The position numbers were made by a program, and so were the translations under genes. Under the pieces are notes generated by a model. That model was given only the letters and a program-made list of their open reading frames with translations, was not told the origin of the DNA and searched no databases. Positions 8,327-14,739 of a stretch of DNA of 64,000 nucleotides are shown piece by piece; the stretch's first letter is position 1; the number at the start of each line of letters is the position of its first letter. The stretch comes from G963674835 sp963674835. GTDB lineage: Bacteria; Planctomycetota; Planctomycetia; Pirellulales; Thermoguttaceae. The stretch lies in NCBI GenBank assembly GCA_963674835.2, contig CAXXKC010000003.1:1116001-1180000 (forward strand). The letters are read 5' to 3'.

Positions 8327-8668
8327 ATGAAGAAGACGAGAATAATGTATATGGAACTCAAGACCGATGACGGTGGTCATGACGATCGAGGTGCTGCCCG
8401 GATCGGACGGGTTACGTTATCCAAGTCGGGCAAGTCTCTTCATTACCAAGGCAAAACATTCCAGCGCACCAACGGACCCGTTGGATGCGGAAACTATTTC
8501 GATGTCGAGACCGACGACGTCTACTGGATTTCCGGACCCAAGAAAGACGGAACCGATCGCTACTACTGGGGCAAGTCTGCCCCTGTGGAAATTGATGAAG
8601 ATGTCCGAGAGGAATACTGGACAGAAATCAGGAAGCACCCAGAGAAGGCAAACGAGGAGTTTGCCTAA
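8327..8668 (+). CDS. Hypothetical cassette protein (113 aa)
   Basis: This predicted beta-rich protein opens MKKTRIMYMELKTDDGG and continues with RIGRVTLSKSGKSLHYQG. A GYFDVETDDVYWISG-like centre follows, and the tail is PVEIDEDVREEYW. The 'RIGRVxxSKSGKSLYYxGKxF' pattern recurs in small cytosolic proteins of cassette arrays and toxin-immunity loci, and no activity is known. The stop codon overlaps the R'' box GCCTAAC at 8663, and the start lies 5 bases after the preceding R' box. No signal peptide or membrane segment is present. Confidence 0.8.
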   Translation: MKKTRIMYMELKTDDGGHDDRGAARIGRVTLSKSGKSLHYQGKTFQRTNGPVGCGNYFDVETDDVYWISGPKKDGTDRYYWGKSAPVEIDEDVREEYWTEIRKHPEKANEEFA

Positions 8669-8735
8669 CCAAGCCTTGCACAAGTATTTCAAAATGGCCG
8701 CGCCATTTTGAAAACTGTGAAGGCAATCGTTAGGC
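8663..8735 (+). other. attC-like site 2
   Basis: R'' is GCCTAAC and R' is GTTAGGC (8729-8735). The inner arms GCCTTGCAC and GTGAAGGC face each other, and a terminal hairpin TTTCAAAATGGC/GCCATTTTGAAA completes a textbook 73-bp attC. Confidence 0.92.
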
Positions 8736-8745
8736 GTGCATCGCA

Positions 8746-9075
8746 ATGACTACCGACCGAGACATTATCCGAGCCGAACGTAAGGTGCTAAAAGATCAGT
8801 ACGGCGTACTGTTCGACAACATTGCCTCCCTACTATTCGACGCCGATCCAATCGGAATTAACTTCGAGTTCAACACCGACGAGTACGAACCGGAAGTAGG
8901 GACAATTCTTCCCAGGCTTAGAAGCGCCACTTCAGTTCAAGATGTAGAAGAAATCATTCATGAGGAATTCTGTCGTTGGTTCAGCCTTGAAGGCGCGGGA
9001 TCGAGAGAGAAGTACCAATCCGTAGCGGCAAAGATATGGGAGCTATGGTGTGAGTTCGCCAAATCGCACGCCTAA
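8746..9075 (+). CDS. Hypothetical cassette protein, duplicated (copy 2)
   Basis: This 109-aa protein is identical to the product of 7899-8228 except for Ala instead of Thr at residue 105. The DNA of the whole cassette (8729-9161) matches 7882-8314 with one substitution visible (A8211 versus G9058). Both cassettes are 433 bp, so the duplication respects cassette boundaries exactly. Family and function are not recognised. Near-identity implies a very recent event or gene conversion. Confidence 0.8.
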   Translation: MTTDRDIIRAERKVLKDQYGVLFDNIASLLFDADPIGINFEFNTDEYEPEVGTILPRLRSATSVQDVEEIIHEEFCRWFSLEGAGSREKYQSVAAKIWELWCEFAKSHA

Positions 9076-9168
9076 CCCGCCGGTCGAGAGGGACCGCCGA
9101 GAAGCTGCGCTTCTCGGTTCCCTACGCGGCTTCGCCGCTCCGACGGCCCCTCACCTAGCACGTTAGCG
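9070..9168 (+). other. attC-like site 3
   Basis: This is a copy of site 1. R'' is GCCTAAC and R' is GTTAGCG (9162-9168). It departs from site 1 only after GTTAG, as expected if the next cassette supplies the last bases of R'. Confidence 0.88.
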
Positions 9169-9182
9169 AGGAGAACCAGGGC

Positions 9183-9716
9183 ATGTCCGAATCTCCATAC
9201 GCACCGCCGCAAACTGACGACACTCGCCGCGCCGTCATCGTCACCGACGCGAGCGCGTTTCAAATGCCGCACAAATGCGTCGTGTGTGGCACGGACGTTT
9301 CGGCGCTGTTCTCGTACACCCAAGACCACCTGCCCCTTGTCGGTCCCGGAGTTGGTCTGGTGCGCACCACGCAGGTGGCGATCCCATACTGTGCCGAACA
9401 TCGCGACGCATTCCAAACACGTTTTCGAAAGCTGCGAATTGCGCAGGGGGCCGTCTATCTGGTCCTCCTGATCTGCGCTTTCACCATCTTCTTCGAGCCC
9501 GCTCGGGTATCGTTCGGTTGGGGTCCCACACCCGGACCTGTTTCCGGTGTGTTTGGCGGTGTCTTGTTCCTGTTCCTCGTTATCACCATTTTCTGCATCA
9601 AACCGTTCCTGTACGATGTGTTCGTCAAACGATCCGGAAATCGTCTACGAATCACGAGTCGATCAAACGTGTTTCTTAGAAACGTAATCGAAGCAAACCA
9701 AACAATCACCCAATGA
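9183..9716 (+). CDS. Membrane cassette protein with CxxC pair (177 aa)
   Basis: The N-terminal 60 residues contain a HKCVVCGTDVS motif and a lone Cys-His pair (YCAEH), perhaps a small zinc site. Two hydrophobic segments follow (about 90-110, YLVLLICAFTIFF, and about 122-142, FGGVLFLFLVITIF), so the protein likely sits in the inner membrane with a Cys-rich cytosolic head. No family is recognised. The neighbouring boxes place it alone in cassette 4: boundary GTTAGCG and R'' CGATAAC (one mismatch to the expected complement). Confidence 0.75.
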   Translation: MSESPYAPPQTDDTRRAVIVTDASAFQMPHKCVVCGTDVSALFSYTQDHLPLVGPGVGLVRTTQVAIPYCAEHRDAFQTRFRKLRIAQGAVYLVLLICAFTIFFEPARVSFGWGPTPGPVSGVFGGVLFLFLVITIFCIKPFLYDVFVKRSGNRLRITSRSNVFLRNVIEANQTITQ

Positions 9717-9734
9717 GAGCTGCGCGGCCGCGCT

Positions 9735-9791
9735 CGATAACAATCGGGTGCAACCGAGCGGAGTACCGCCAATTGAACCGGGTCGTTCTGC
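9735..9791 (+). other. attC-like site 4
   Basis: R'' is CGATAAC (9735-9741) and R' is GTTCTGC (9785-9791). The 57-bp length and partly paired arms (CGGGTGCAAC facing TTGAACCGGG) fit a short attC. R'' has one mismatch to the complement of this cassette's 5' box GTTAGCG. Confidence 0.75.
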
Positions 9792-9800
9792 GAGAAAATA

Positions 9801-10145
9801 ATGACACGCGAGAGAATCATAAACCGAACTCCGGTCGAGCGGCTTTATGACGATGACGGAGATATCAATGCCCATCGGGAGAGATACGTCTCGACGGATG
9901 ATCTCGAAGCGATTCTAAAGAAGTATCCCGTCGAGTTCTACGTGGCTGATCTTGGAACGCCATTGCGGAGAATCGCGGCAGAGAGGTGTTACGACTTTTG
10001 GAAGTCCGAGGTTAAGTCTCACCTCGCACCTGAGCCAGACGAAGGATTCTGCCTTGAAGACTTTCCGGGTGAGTATGCATACGTCGCTTCTGAATGGACG
10101 GGCGAGATACAGACTCCCATCATTTTGCGTGAGAAGCACCACTAA
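9801..10145 (+). CDS. Hypothetical acidic cassette protein (114 aa)
   Basis: This soluble 114-aa acidic protein opens with TRERIINRTPVERLYDDDGD, has VEFYVADLGTPLRRI in the middle and ends PIILREKHH. I recognise no family, though size and charge recall immunity proteins of polymorphic toxins. It is alone in its cassette. The 5' boundary GTTCTGC (9785) and R'' box GCAGAAC (10153) are exact complements, which strongly supports the cassette limits. Confidence 0.7.
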   Translation: MTRERIINRTPVERLYDDDGDINAHRERYVSTDDLEAILKKYPVEFYVADLGTPLRRIAAERCYDFWKSEVKSHLAPEPDEGFCLEDFPGEYAYVASEWTGEIQTPIILREKHH

Positions 10146-10152
10146 AACCAAC

Positions 10153-10277
10153 GCAGAACAAGGCGTCGCACCTAACGCCTGACCCGCCGTGAGTTCAATC
10201 CGCCATGACCATTCAACCCTAAATACACAATCGAAGTCGCGCTCTCGGTCAGGCGTAGGTGGACTTCGACGTTCGGT
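10153..10277 (+). other. attC-like site 5
   Basis: R'' is GCAGAAC (10153-10159) and R' is GTTCGGT (10271-10277). Inner arms GCGTCGCACCTA and TAGGTGGACTTCGAC pair partly. A second stem (GCCTGACC/GGTCAGGC) lies inside. Confidence 0.82.
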
Positions 10278-10286
10278 GGATGAGAG

Positions 10287-10817
10287 ATGAAGAGCCTGAT
10301 TGAAGAATTGAAGGAACGTGGCCAGCTCGGGACGTTGGTTTCCGATGATGACCATTTCGGAGGGTCCTTTCCGCCCCTGAGCGAATCCGAAGTGGAGAAG
10401 ACAGAAGCCGAATTGGCTTTCGCTCTACCCCAAACCATCCGACGGATCTATCGTGAGGTGGCCAACGGTGGGTTCGGTCCTGCGTATGGGCTGCTCGGCC
10501 TGACCGGCGGTATGTTGAATGAAGATGGTTGTGACGCCATGGGACAGTACCAGATGTATGCAACGCCGGACCCCAACGATCTCCATTGGCAGTGGCCTCA
10601 TGGTTTGCTGCCTGTCGGCCACCTTGGCTGTGCGATGTATCTCTGCGTTGATTGCACGAAGCCCGAAGGTCCCGTGATCTGGTTCGAGCCGAACCCCCAT
10701 GAGGACGGCACCCCGTGGACTGAGTCATTCATCCCGTTTGCGGAGTCAACGGAGTTCTGGCTTTCCTCGTGGATCAACGGCGAGGACCTTTTCGAGAAGA
10801 TGATGACTGAGGAATAG
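10287..10817 (+). CDS. SUKH / SMI1-KNR4 family protein
   Basis: The 176-aa product has the SUKH pattern: SESEVEKTEAELAFALPQTIRRIYREVANGG-like helices (about 35-65, with the 'LP..Y..V.NGGFGPA.GLLGL' core), then PVGHLGCAMYLCVDC and FIPFAESTEFWLSSWI near the end. SUKH proteins are known as immunity proteins against secreted or contact-delivered toxins and as scaffold domains. No toxin is encoded nearby, so this may be an orphan immunity cassette. Its boundary GTTCGGT and R'' ACCGAAC are exact complements. Confidence 0.85.
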   Translation: MKSLIEELKERGQLGTLVSDDDHFGGSFPPLSESEVEKTEAELAFALPQTIRRIYREVANGGFGPAYGLLGLTGGMLNEDGCDAMGQYQMYATPDPNDLHWQWPHGLLPVGHLGCAMYLCVDCTKPEGPVIWFEPNPHEDGTPWTESFIPFAESTEFWLSSWINGEDLFEKMMTEE

Positions 10818-10820
10818 GAC

Positions 10821-10877
10821 ACCGAACCAACGGCTGCACACGGACGCTTTCAGCGCCGGTGAGCCCAGACGTTAGCG
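10821..10877 (+). other. attC-like site 6
   Basis: R'' is ACCGAAC (10821-10827) and R' is GTTAGCG (10871-10877). It is compact at 57 bp, with arms GGCTGCACACGG and CCGGTGAGCCC. R'' complements its cassette's 5' box GTTCGGT. Confidence 0.88.
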
Positions 10878-10901
10878 GGCAAGCAAATAGGATCGTGAGG
10901 C

Positions 10902-12068
10902 ATGGGATGCTACGCCACATTGTCGTTCGGCCACTTTGCAGTCGGCGAATGGAAGTCGCGTGTTCCCCTGGAACCGTTGCTTCTTTTCACGCAGGAAGAT
11001 CTTCGTGAAGAGCCCAAGACAACAGAGGACGACTACGAGTACACTTCTCGAACATTCGTCGTCACGGCATCTGTGGCGAAACACCGTCTCGATTCGCGAG
11101 GATTCAATCTCGCCGCTTGTCGCCGTCTCTTCAACGAGTTCCGCTCTGACCTCATCTGGGAATTTGACGCCAAAACCGGTGAGGATCGATACACACCAAA
11201 TACTGTAGATTTCGATCAGTATCTGGCGACGTGTGCGCGCACTTACCAGCAGCACGACAACTGGTATTGTCTCAGCGAATCACGCGAAATCGACGATCCG
11301 GAACTGAAACTTGTTTTCGGCGAGGACTTTTTCGATTGCACAACGATGCAGTACTTTCGCGATGCCGAAACGTGCGTCGTAATGCGGGCATTTCTGGAAG
11401 CTGTTCCACCCGACGAGCCAGTCGTCTTTGACTTAACGGAATTAGTCGAGGGAGGCTATTTTGACGCCGACGAGATTCCCCGCATTTACGATCATTTCAC
11501 ACAAGTGATGCTCCGAAGGATCGGACTCGACTATCAATTGTACGGGTTTGTTATTCACGATGATCCCAGCGTTGACCAGAGGCTACGAAGAAGAGTTGAC
11601 ACTCTATCGGAGGATCAATTCATCGATCATGTTCTGTTGCCGCTTCTGGATCGCATGGGCTTTGACCGAATCAGAAAGGTGCGGTTTCATGGGCGAAACG
11701 AATTCGGATCAGATGTCCTTCCGTTTCGCTACCGAACGCCTCTGGGCACGCTCGAATACTATGCAGTCCAAGCCAAGGCCGTACCTATTCATGGTACCTC
11801 CGCGTCTTCGGGCAATGCCGGCGAACTAATCAGCCAGGCAATTCAAGCATTGTCGGTTTCGTTCGTCGATGATCTCGACAACGAGCGCAAGACGCTTGAT
11901 AAATTCATCTTGGCCTCGAGCAAGTCGATTACTCCCGACGCTCGTCGCGTGATTGAAGAAGCTGTCGAGGGCAAGCGACGGTTGGTTTTTCTGGATGTCG
12001 ACCGAATCGTGGAACTTGTGAAGGAGCACCGTTTGTTACAATACCTTTTGTTTACTGAACTCGAATGA
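10902..12068 (+). CDS. Probable Mrr-like restriction endonuclease fold protein
   Basis: The 388-aa product has two parts. Residues 1-225 (opening MGCYATLSFGHFAVGEWK) are HEPN/TIR-free and of unknown type. The C-terminal 150 residues resemble an Mrr-type PD-(D/E)xK domain: a helix LLPLLDRMGFDRI, then GRNEFGSDVLPF with the putative acidic residues, then LEYYAVQAKA with the Q-x-K element. Cytosolic DNA cleavage, possibly anti-phage, is the best guess. It is the largest gene of the array. Its boundary GTTAGCG and R'' CGCTAAC are exact complements, so it is one mobile cassette. Confidence 0.7.
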   Translation: MGCYATLSFGHFAVGEWKSRVPLEPLLLFTQEDLREEPKTTEDDYEYTSRTFVVTASVAKHRLDSRGFNLAACRRLFNEFRSDLIWEFDAKTGEDRYTPNTVDFDQYLATCARTYQQHDNWYCLSESREIDDPELKLVFGEDFFDCTTMQYFRDAETCVVMRAFLEAVPPDEPVVFDLTELVEGGYFDADEIPRIYDHFTQVMLRRIGLDYQLYGFVIHDDPSVDQRLRRRVDTLSEDQFIDHVLLPLLDRMGFDRIRKVRFHGRNEFGSDVLPFRYRTPLGTLEYYAVQAKAVPIHGTSASSGNAGELISQAIQALSVSFVDDLDNERKTLDKFILASSKSITPDARRVIEEAVEGKRRLVFLDVDRIVELVKEHRLLQYLLFTELE

Positions 12069-12081
12069 CTACCCGAATGCC

Positions 12082-12171
12082 CGCTAACCAGGCGTTGCAC
12101 GCGAGCGGGCGGCAACGTCGGTATTGAAATCAACGTCAAACGCGCCCGCCGCGTGAACTTGGTCGTTAGAC
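12082..12171 (+). other. attC-like site 7
   Basis: R'' is CGCTAAC (12082-12088) and R' is GTTAGAC (12165-12171). Arms GGCGTTGCACGCG and CGCGTGAACTTGG pair, and an inner stem GCGGGCGG/CGCCCGC is present. Confidence 0.9.
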
Positions 12172-12185
12172 AGCAGAGGTGAAAC

Positions 12186-12539
12186 GTGGCTCTGGGTCGT
12201 GACGAATTCCTGACGCGACTTGCTTCCGACTTCCCGGATGTGGTCGCCCACATCGACCAATACGCGACGGGCTCATTGCACTGTGAAGTGGCAGCCTTTC
12301 GGCGGGCAACCGAACAGGCCATCGATACCGGCCGGTCCTGGGAGGCGGAGAAGCATTTCCGTCTGGTCGAGGAATTGCTGCGGGAGGCTGGCCCCGAACT
12401 TCGCAACGCTTTGGAGGTGTCGTATTTGGAGGACTTCGCCTTGGGGGAATGCACACCGAAGCGACGCCAGGTCGTAAGAGAGCGGATGCCGACGACTTTG
12501 CACCAGGTCCTTGTTGGATATCACCCGAACTGGAAATAG
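12186..12539 (+). CDS. Hypothetical helical cassette protein (117 aa)
   Basis: This all-helical 117-aa protein opens ALGRDEFLTRLASDFPDV and continues with EKHFRLVEELLREAGPELRN and a YLEDFALGE motif. The last segment recalls small proteins of the DUF7674 kind, where helices of this spacing recur near toxin-immunity genes, but the match is only by eye. The start is ATG-like GTG at 12186 with GAGGTGAAAC upstream. Its R'' box (ACTGAAC, 12545) does not complement the 5' box GTTAGAC well. Confidence 0.65.
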   Translation: MALGRDEFLTRLASDFPDVVAHIDQYATGSLHCEVAAFRRATEQAIDTGRSWEAEKHFRLVEELLREAGPELRNALEVSYLEDFALGECTPKRRQVVRERMPTTLHQVLVGYHPNWK

Positions 12540-12544
12540 CAGCC

Positions 12545-12640
12545 ACTGAACAAGACGCTCCAGCGAACGGCGGGGCATTATCGGTTTCCCCGGGGTTTGC
12601 CAGTTCTGCAGCCCGACCGCCGCTGAGCTTGGCGTTAGGA
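12545..12640 (+). other. attC-like site 8
   Basis: Arms GACGCTCCAGCGAACGGCGG and CCGCCGCTGAGCTTGGCG fold together, ending at R' GTTAGGA (12634-12640). The R'' side (ACTGAAC) is atypical and does not match its cassette's 5' box. Confidence 0.6.
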
Positions 12641-12645
12641 CCGAA

Positions 12646-13044
12646 ATGAGAAAAAGAGAACAATGCCCAAAATGTGGTAGCGACCTACAGGTTGTGGAGG
12701 TGACGCCCTGTATTGACTGTGGAGCAACCCCAGAGAAGGTCTTACTACTGAAGCAGGACATTGCCGAAGGGCATCAGCATGACTCACAAGAGTTCTTCAC
12801 GTATCGTATCTTCTCTGACCTGAAGGTTACCTTCTGCCAGAGCTGTGCCTTGGACCTTGGTTCCTATGCCCCAGAGTGCTTGGGCTTGCCGAAAGGTCGT
12901 CGGCTTGGGTATGAGTCGTTGGAATTGTTGAGACGCCATGACAAGCCAGACGTTGGGAAGGACAAGTATTGTCCTCAATGTCAGCAAAGGCTTGCATTCA
13001 TTCGATTCTTCGAAGATGCGCGTGCACGTAACAGCAGGTCATAA
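12646..13044 (+). CDS. Zinc-finger-like cassette protein (132 aa)
   Basis: Four Cys pairs stand out: CPKCGS (8-13), CIDCGA (22-27), a FCQSCALDLG pair near 63-66, and CPQCQQ (108-113). Two treble-clef or rubredoxin-like zinc sites are therefore likely. The middle (KGRRLGYESLELLRRHDKP) is basic. No enzyme motif is seen and I do not know the family. It is alone in cassette 9, starting 5 bases after R' GTTAGGA. Confidence 0.7.
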   Translation: MRKREQCPKCGSDLQVVEVTPCIDCGATPEKVLLLKQDIAEGHQHDSQEFFTYRIFSDLKVTFCQSCALDLGSYAPECLGLPKGRRLGYESLELLRRHDKPDVGKDKYCPQCQQRLAFIRFFEDARARNSRS

Positions 13045-13193
13045 CAAATCGTGGCAGTCGACCGGCCTCGCACGCCTGCGCCCTGCGGAGTAAGGCAAGA
13101 TTCAGAGGCCAACCAGTAGGTCAAGATGACGCTGTACCCAGCCGCTCCCAATGGTTGCTCTGGGGCACAGCGAAGCTGACAATGGCGTTCGAC
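13039..13193 (+). other. attC-like site 9
   Basis: R'' TCATAAC (13039-13045) has one mismatch to the expected complement of GTTAGGA, and R' is GTTCGAC (13187-13193). It is long (155 bp) with weaker pairing, so it is less certain than the other sites. Confidence 0.5.
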
Positions 13194-13211
13194 CCCGGAG
13201 GACATCGTATC

Positions 13212-14051
13212 GTGAAACGCTCGGCGCGGATGGAACTTGCCAAGCAGACGGTGCAAATCGTAGAGTGCGGCCACTACCAGGCCGCCACCGGTTGCGTCAT
13301 CGACATCGCAACGATGGTCCGCACGTGTCTCGACGGCACCCGGTTCTTCGCTCCGGAAGAACTCCAGCAGCTCCGGCAAACGGTCCTCGCCCAGCCGAGT
13401 GAAGGTTGCCGCACCGCCGTTGAAGTCGTCAATGAGACCACCTTGGCTGGCATCGCTCGCGTCCTGGCCGACGGGCAAGGACCGATCGCGGCCCTGAATT
13501 TCGCCTCGGCCAAGAATCCCGGTGGCGGCTTCCTCAACGGAAGCCAGGCCCAGGAGGAGTCGCTGGCACGGAGTTCCGCCCTGCACGCCTCGTTGCTGCG
13601 CGCATCGACGTTCTACGAGCGGCACCGCGTCTCACCCTCATTGCTGTACTCTGACGCGATGGTCTTGTCGCCCAACTGTCCGGTGTTCCGAGACGATGAC
13701 GGCAACCTGCTGGAACGGCCGCAGCTTGTCAGCTTCATCACGAGCCCGGCCCCCAATGCCGGTGCCGCGGCGAAGAACCGGCCGGAGGAGGTTCCCCTGA
13801 TCCCCGAGGTGTTCCGTCGGCGGTCGGAATATGTGCTGGCGTTAGCGGCGTCGCAGGGGTATAAGCATCTCGTACTCGGTGCGTGGGGCTGCGGCGTCTT
13901 CCGCAACGATCCGGCAATCGTGGCCGCAGCATTCTTGCGCCACCTGCAACACGGAGCTTGGTCGGGCCGCTTTGAGCGCATCGTATTCTCGGTTTTCGAC
14001 AACTCGCCGTCAAAGGAAACGATCGCGGCGTTCCAGCGAGCCGCGGAATGA
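13212..14051 (+). CDS. Microbial-type poly(ADP-ribose) glycohydrolase
   Basis: This 279-aa TIGR02452/DUF2263 protein is a bacterial PARG with a macrodomain fold. The hallmark loop NPGGGFLNGSQAQEESLAR (about 100-118) holds the GGG and the paired catalytic Glu residues. VLGAWGCGVFRNDP is the second phosphate-binding loop. It should remove ADP-ribose from proteins or nucleic acids in the cytosol. I chose GTG 13212 because GGAGG lies 10 bases upstream and family members start VKRS/NRSER..LAKET. The ATG at 13182 lies upstream of the R' box. It is the last cassette, and no closing attC is visible. Confidence 0.85.
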   Translation: MKRSARMELAKQTVQIVECGHYQAATGCVIDIATMVRTCLDGTRFFAPEELQQLRQTVLAQPSEGCRTAVEVVNETTLAGIARVLADGQGPIAALNFASAKNPGGGFLNGSQAQEESLARSSALHASLLRASTFYERHRVSPSLLYSDAMVLSPNCPVFRDDDGNLLERPQLVSFITSPAPNAGAAAKNRPEEVPLIPEVFRRRSEYVLALAASQGYKHLVLGAWGCGVFRNDPAIVAAAFLRHLQHGAWSGRFERIVFSVFDNSPSKETIAAFQRAAE

Positions 14052-14094
14052 ACCGCCCAACCATCACATCCACTCAAACCGGCGGCCGAGCCGG

Positions 14095-14230
14095 CATAAC
14101 CGCCGTCGCGTCAAGGCCCCGAATTCTCGGATCTTCCAAAGGAACAACAACACCCCAACAGCCAGACGCCAGCCGCGGGTCCAGGCAGCGGCAATGAACA
14201 CCCCCGGTCGGCCAATGGACTGGCCGAAAC
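14095..14230 (+). repeat. Dispersed repeat RptA, copy 2
   Basis: This block matches 5120-5247: it opens CATAACCGCCGTCGCGTCAA, contains AACAGCCAGACGCCAG, and ends GGCCAATGGACTGGCCGAAA. It directly precedes the long repeat RptB here. No coding function is supported. Confidence 0.7.
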
Positions 14231-14276
14231 CCACCTCCATCCCCTTCCCCAATTCCCCCTACCCATCTTCTTCCCC

Positions 14277-14730
14277 CACCACCAACCCCCGCTTTCCGCC
14301 TTCCGCTTTCCTGTGCACTCAAGGTATCGGTGTACCCTGACTGCAAATGCACCGACCCTCGACTGCACGTGCACACAGGGTATTCAGCACTTACACCGAT
14401 CCCCAGCAATCCCACATCCACCGAACCACCAATCAACCAACCACTTCGCCACCCCAAGCGACCCAACCTCGTCTCCGTAACCCCATTTCCACACTTTTTG
14501 CGCAACCGCAACCTCCGCCCATCGCCCCCAACCCCATACCCCAAAACCACTTCGAATAATGCCAGCCCCACCTGCTTCCACTTCACCCCACCCTAGACGA
14601 AACCCCCTTCCATCCACGCCCCACACCCCAACCCATTACCTCCAAGCAACTTACCACCCAATCCATCGCCCCAACCCCAAATCCCTTCCCACCTCATCGC
14701 TATGAAATTCACCCCCTGCCCTGGAAACCC
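14277..14730 (+). repeat. Long inverted repeat RptB, copy 1
   Basis: This non-coding, pyrimidine-rich block of about 454 bp recurs at 31467-31931 in the opposite orientation, with high identity by eye. It contains two tandem imperfect 22-mers around TGCACGTGCA. It ends 10 bases after the SNF2 gene's stop codon on the other strand. Frames inside it are by-products of the base skew. Confidence 0.85.
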
Positions 14731-14739
14731 ATCCGCTCA

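Noticed and set aside
10141..10200. R'' box at ACCTAAC (10170) for attC 5
   Set aside because: GCAGAAC at 10153 complements the cassette's 5' box GTTCTGC exactly, so the upstream box was used.
14074..14626. Long frames inside the RptB repeats (also 31413-31943)
   Set aside because: Both strands are open because of extreme base skew. The two copies keep the frames only through near-identical DNA, and low-complexity Gly/Trp/Pro-rich products are unlikely.
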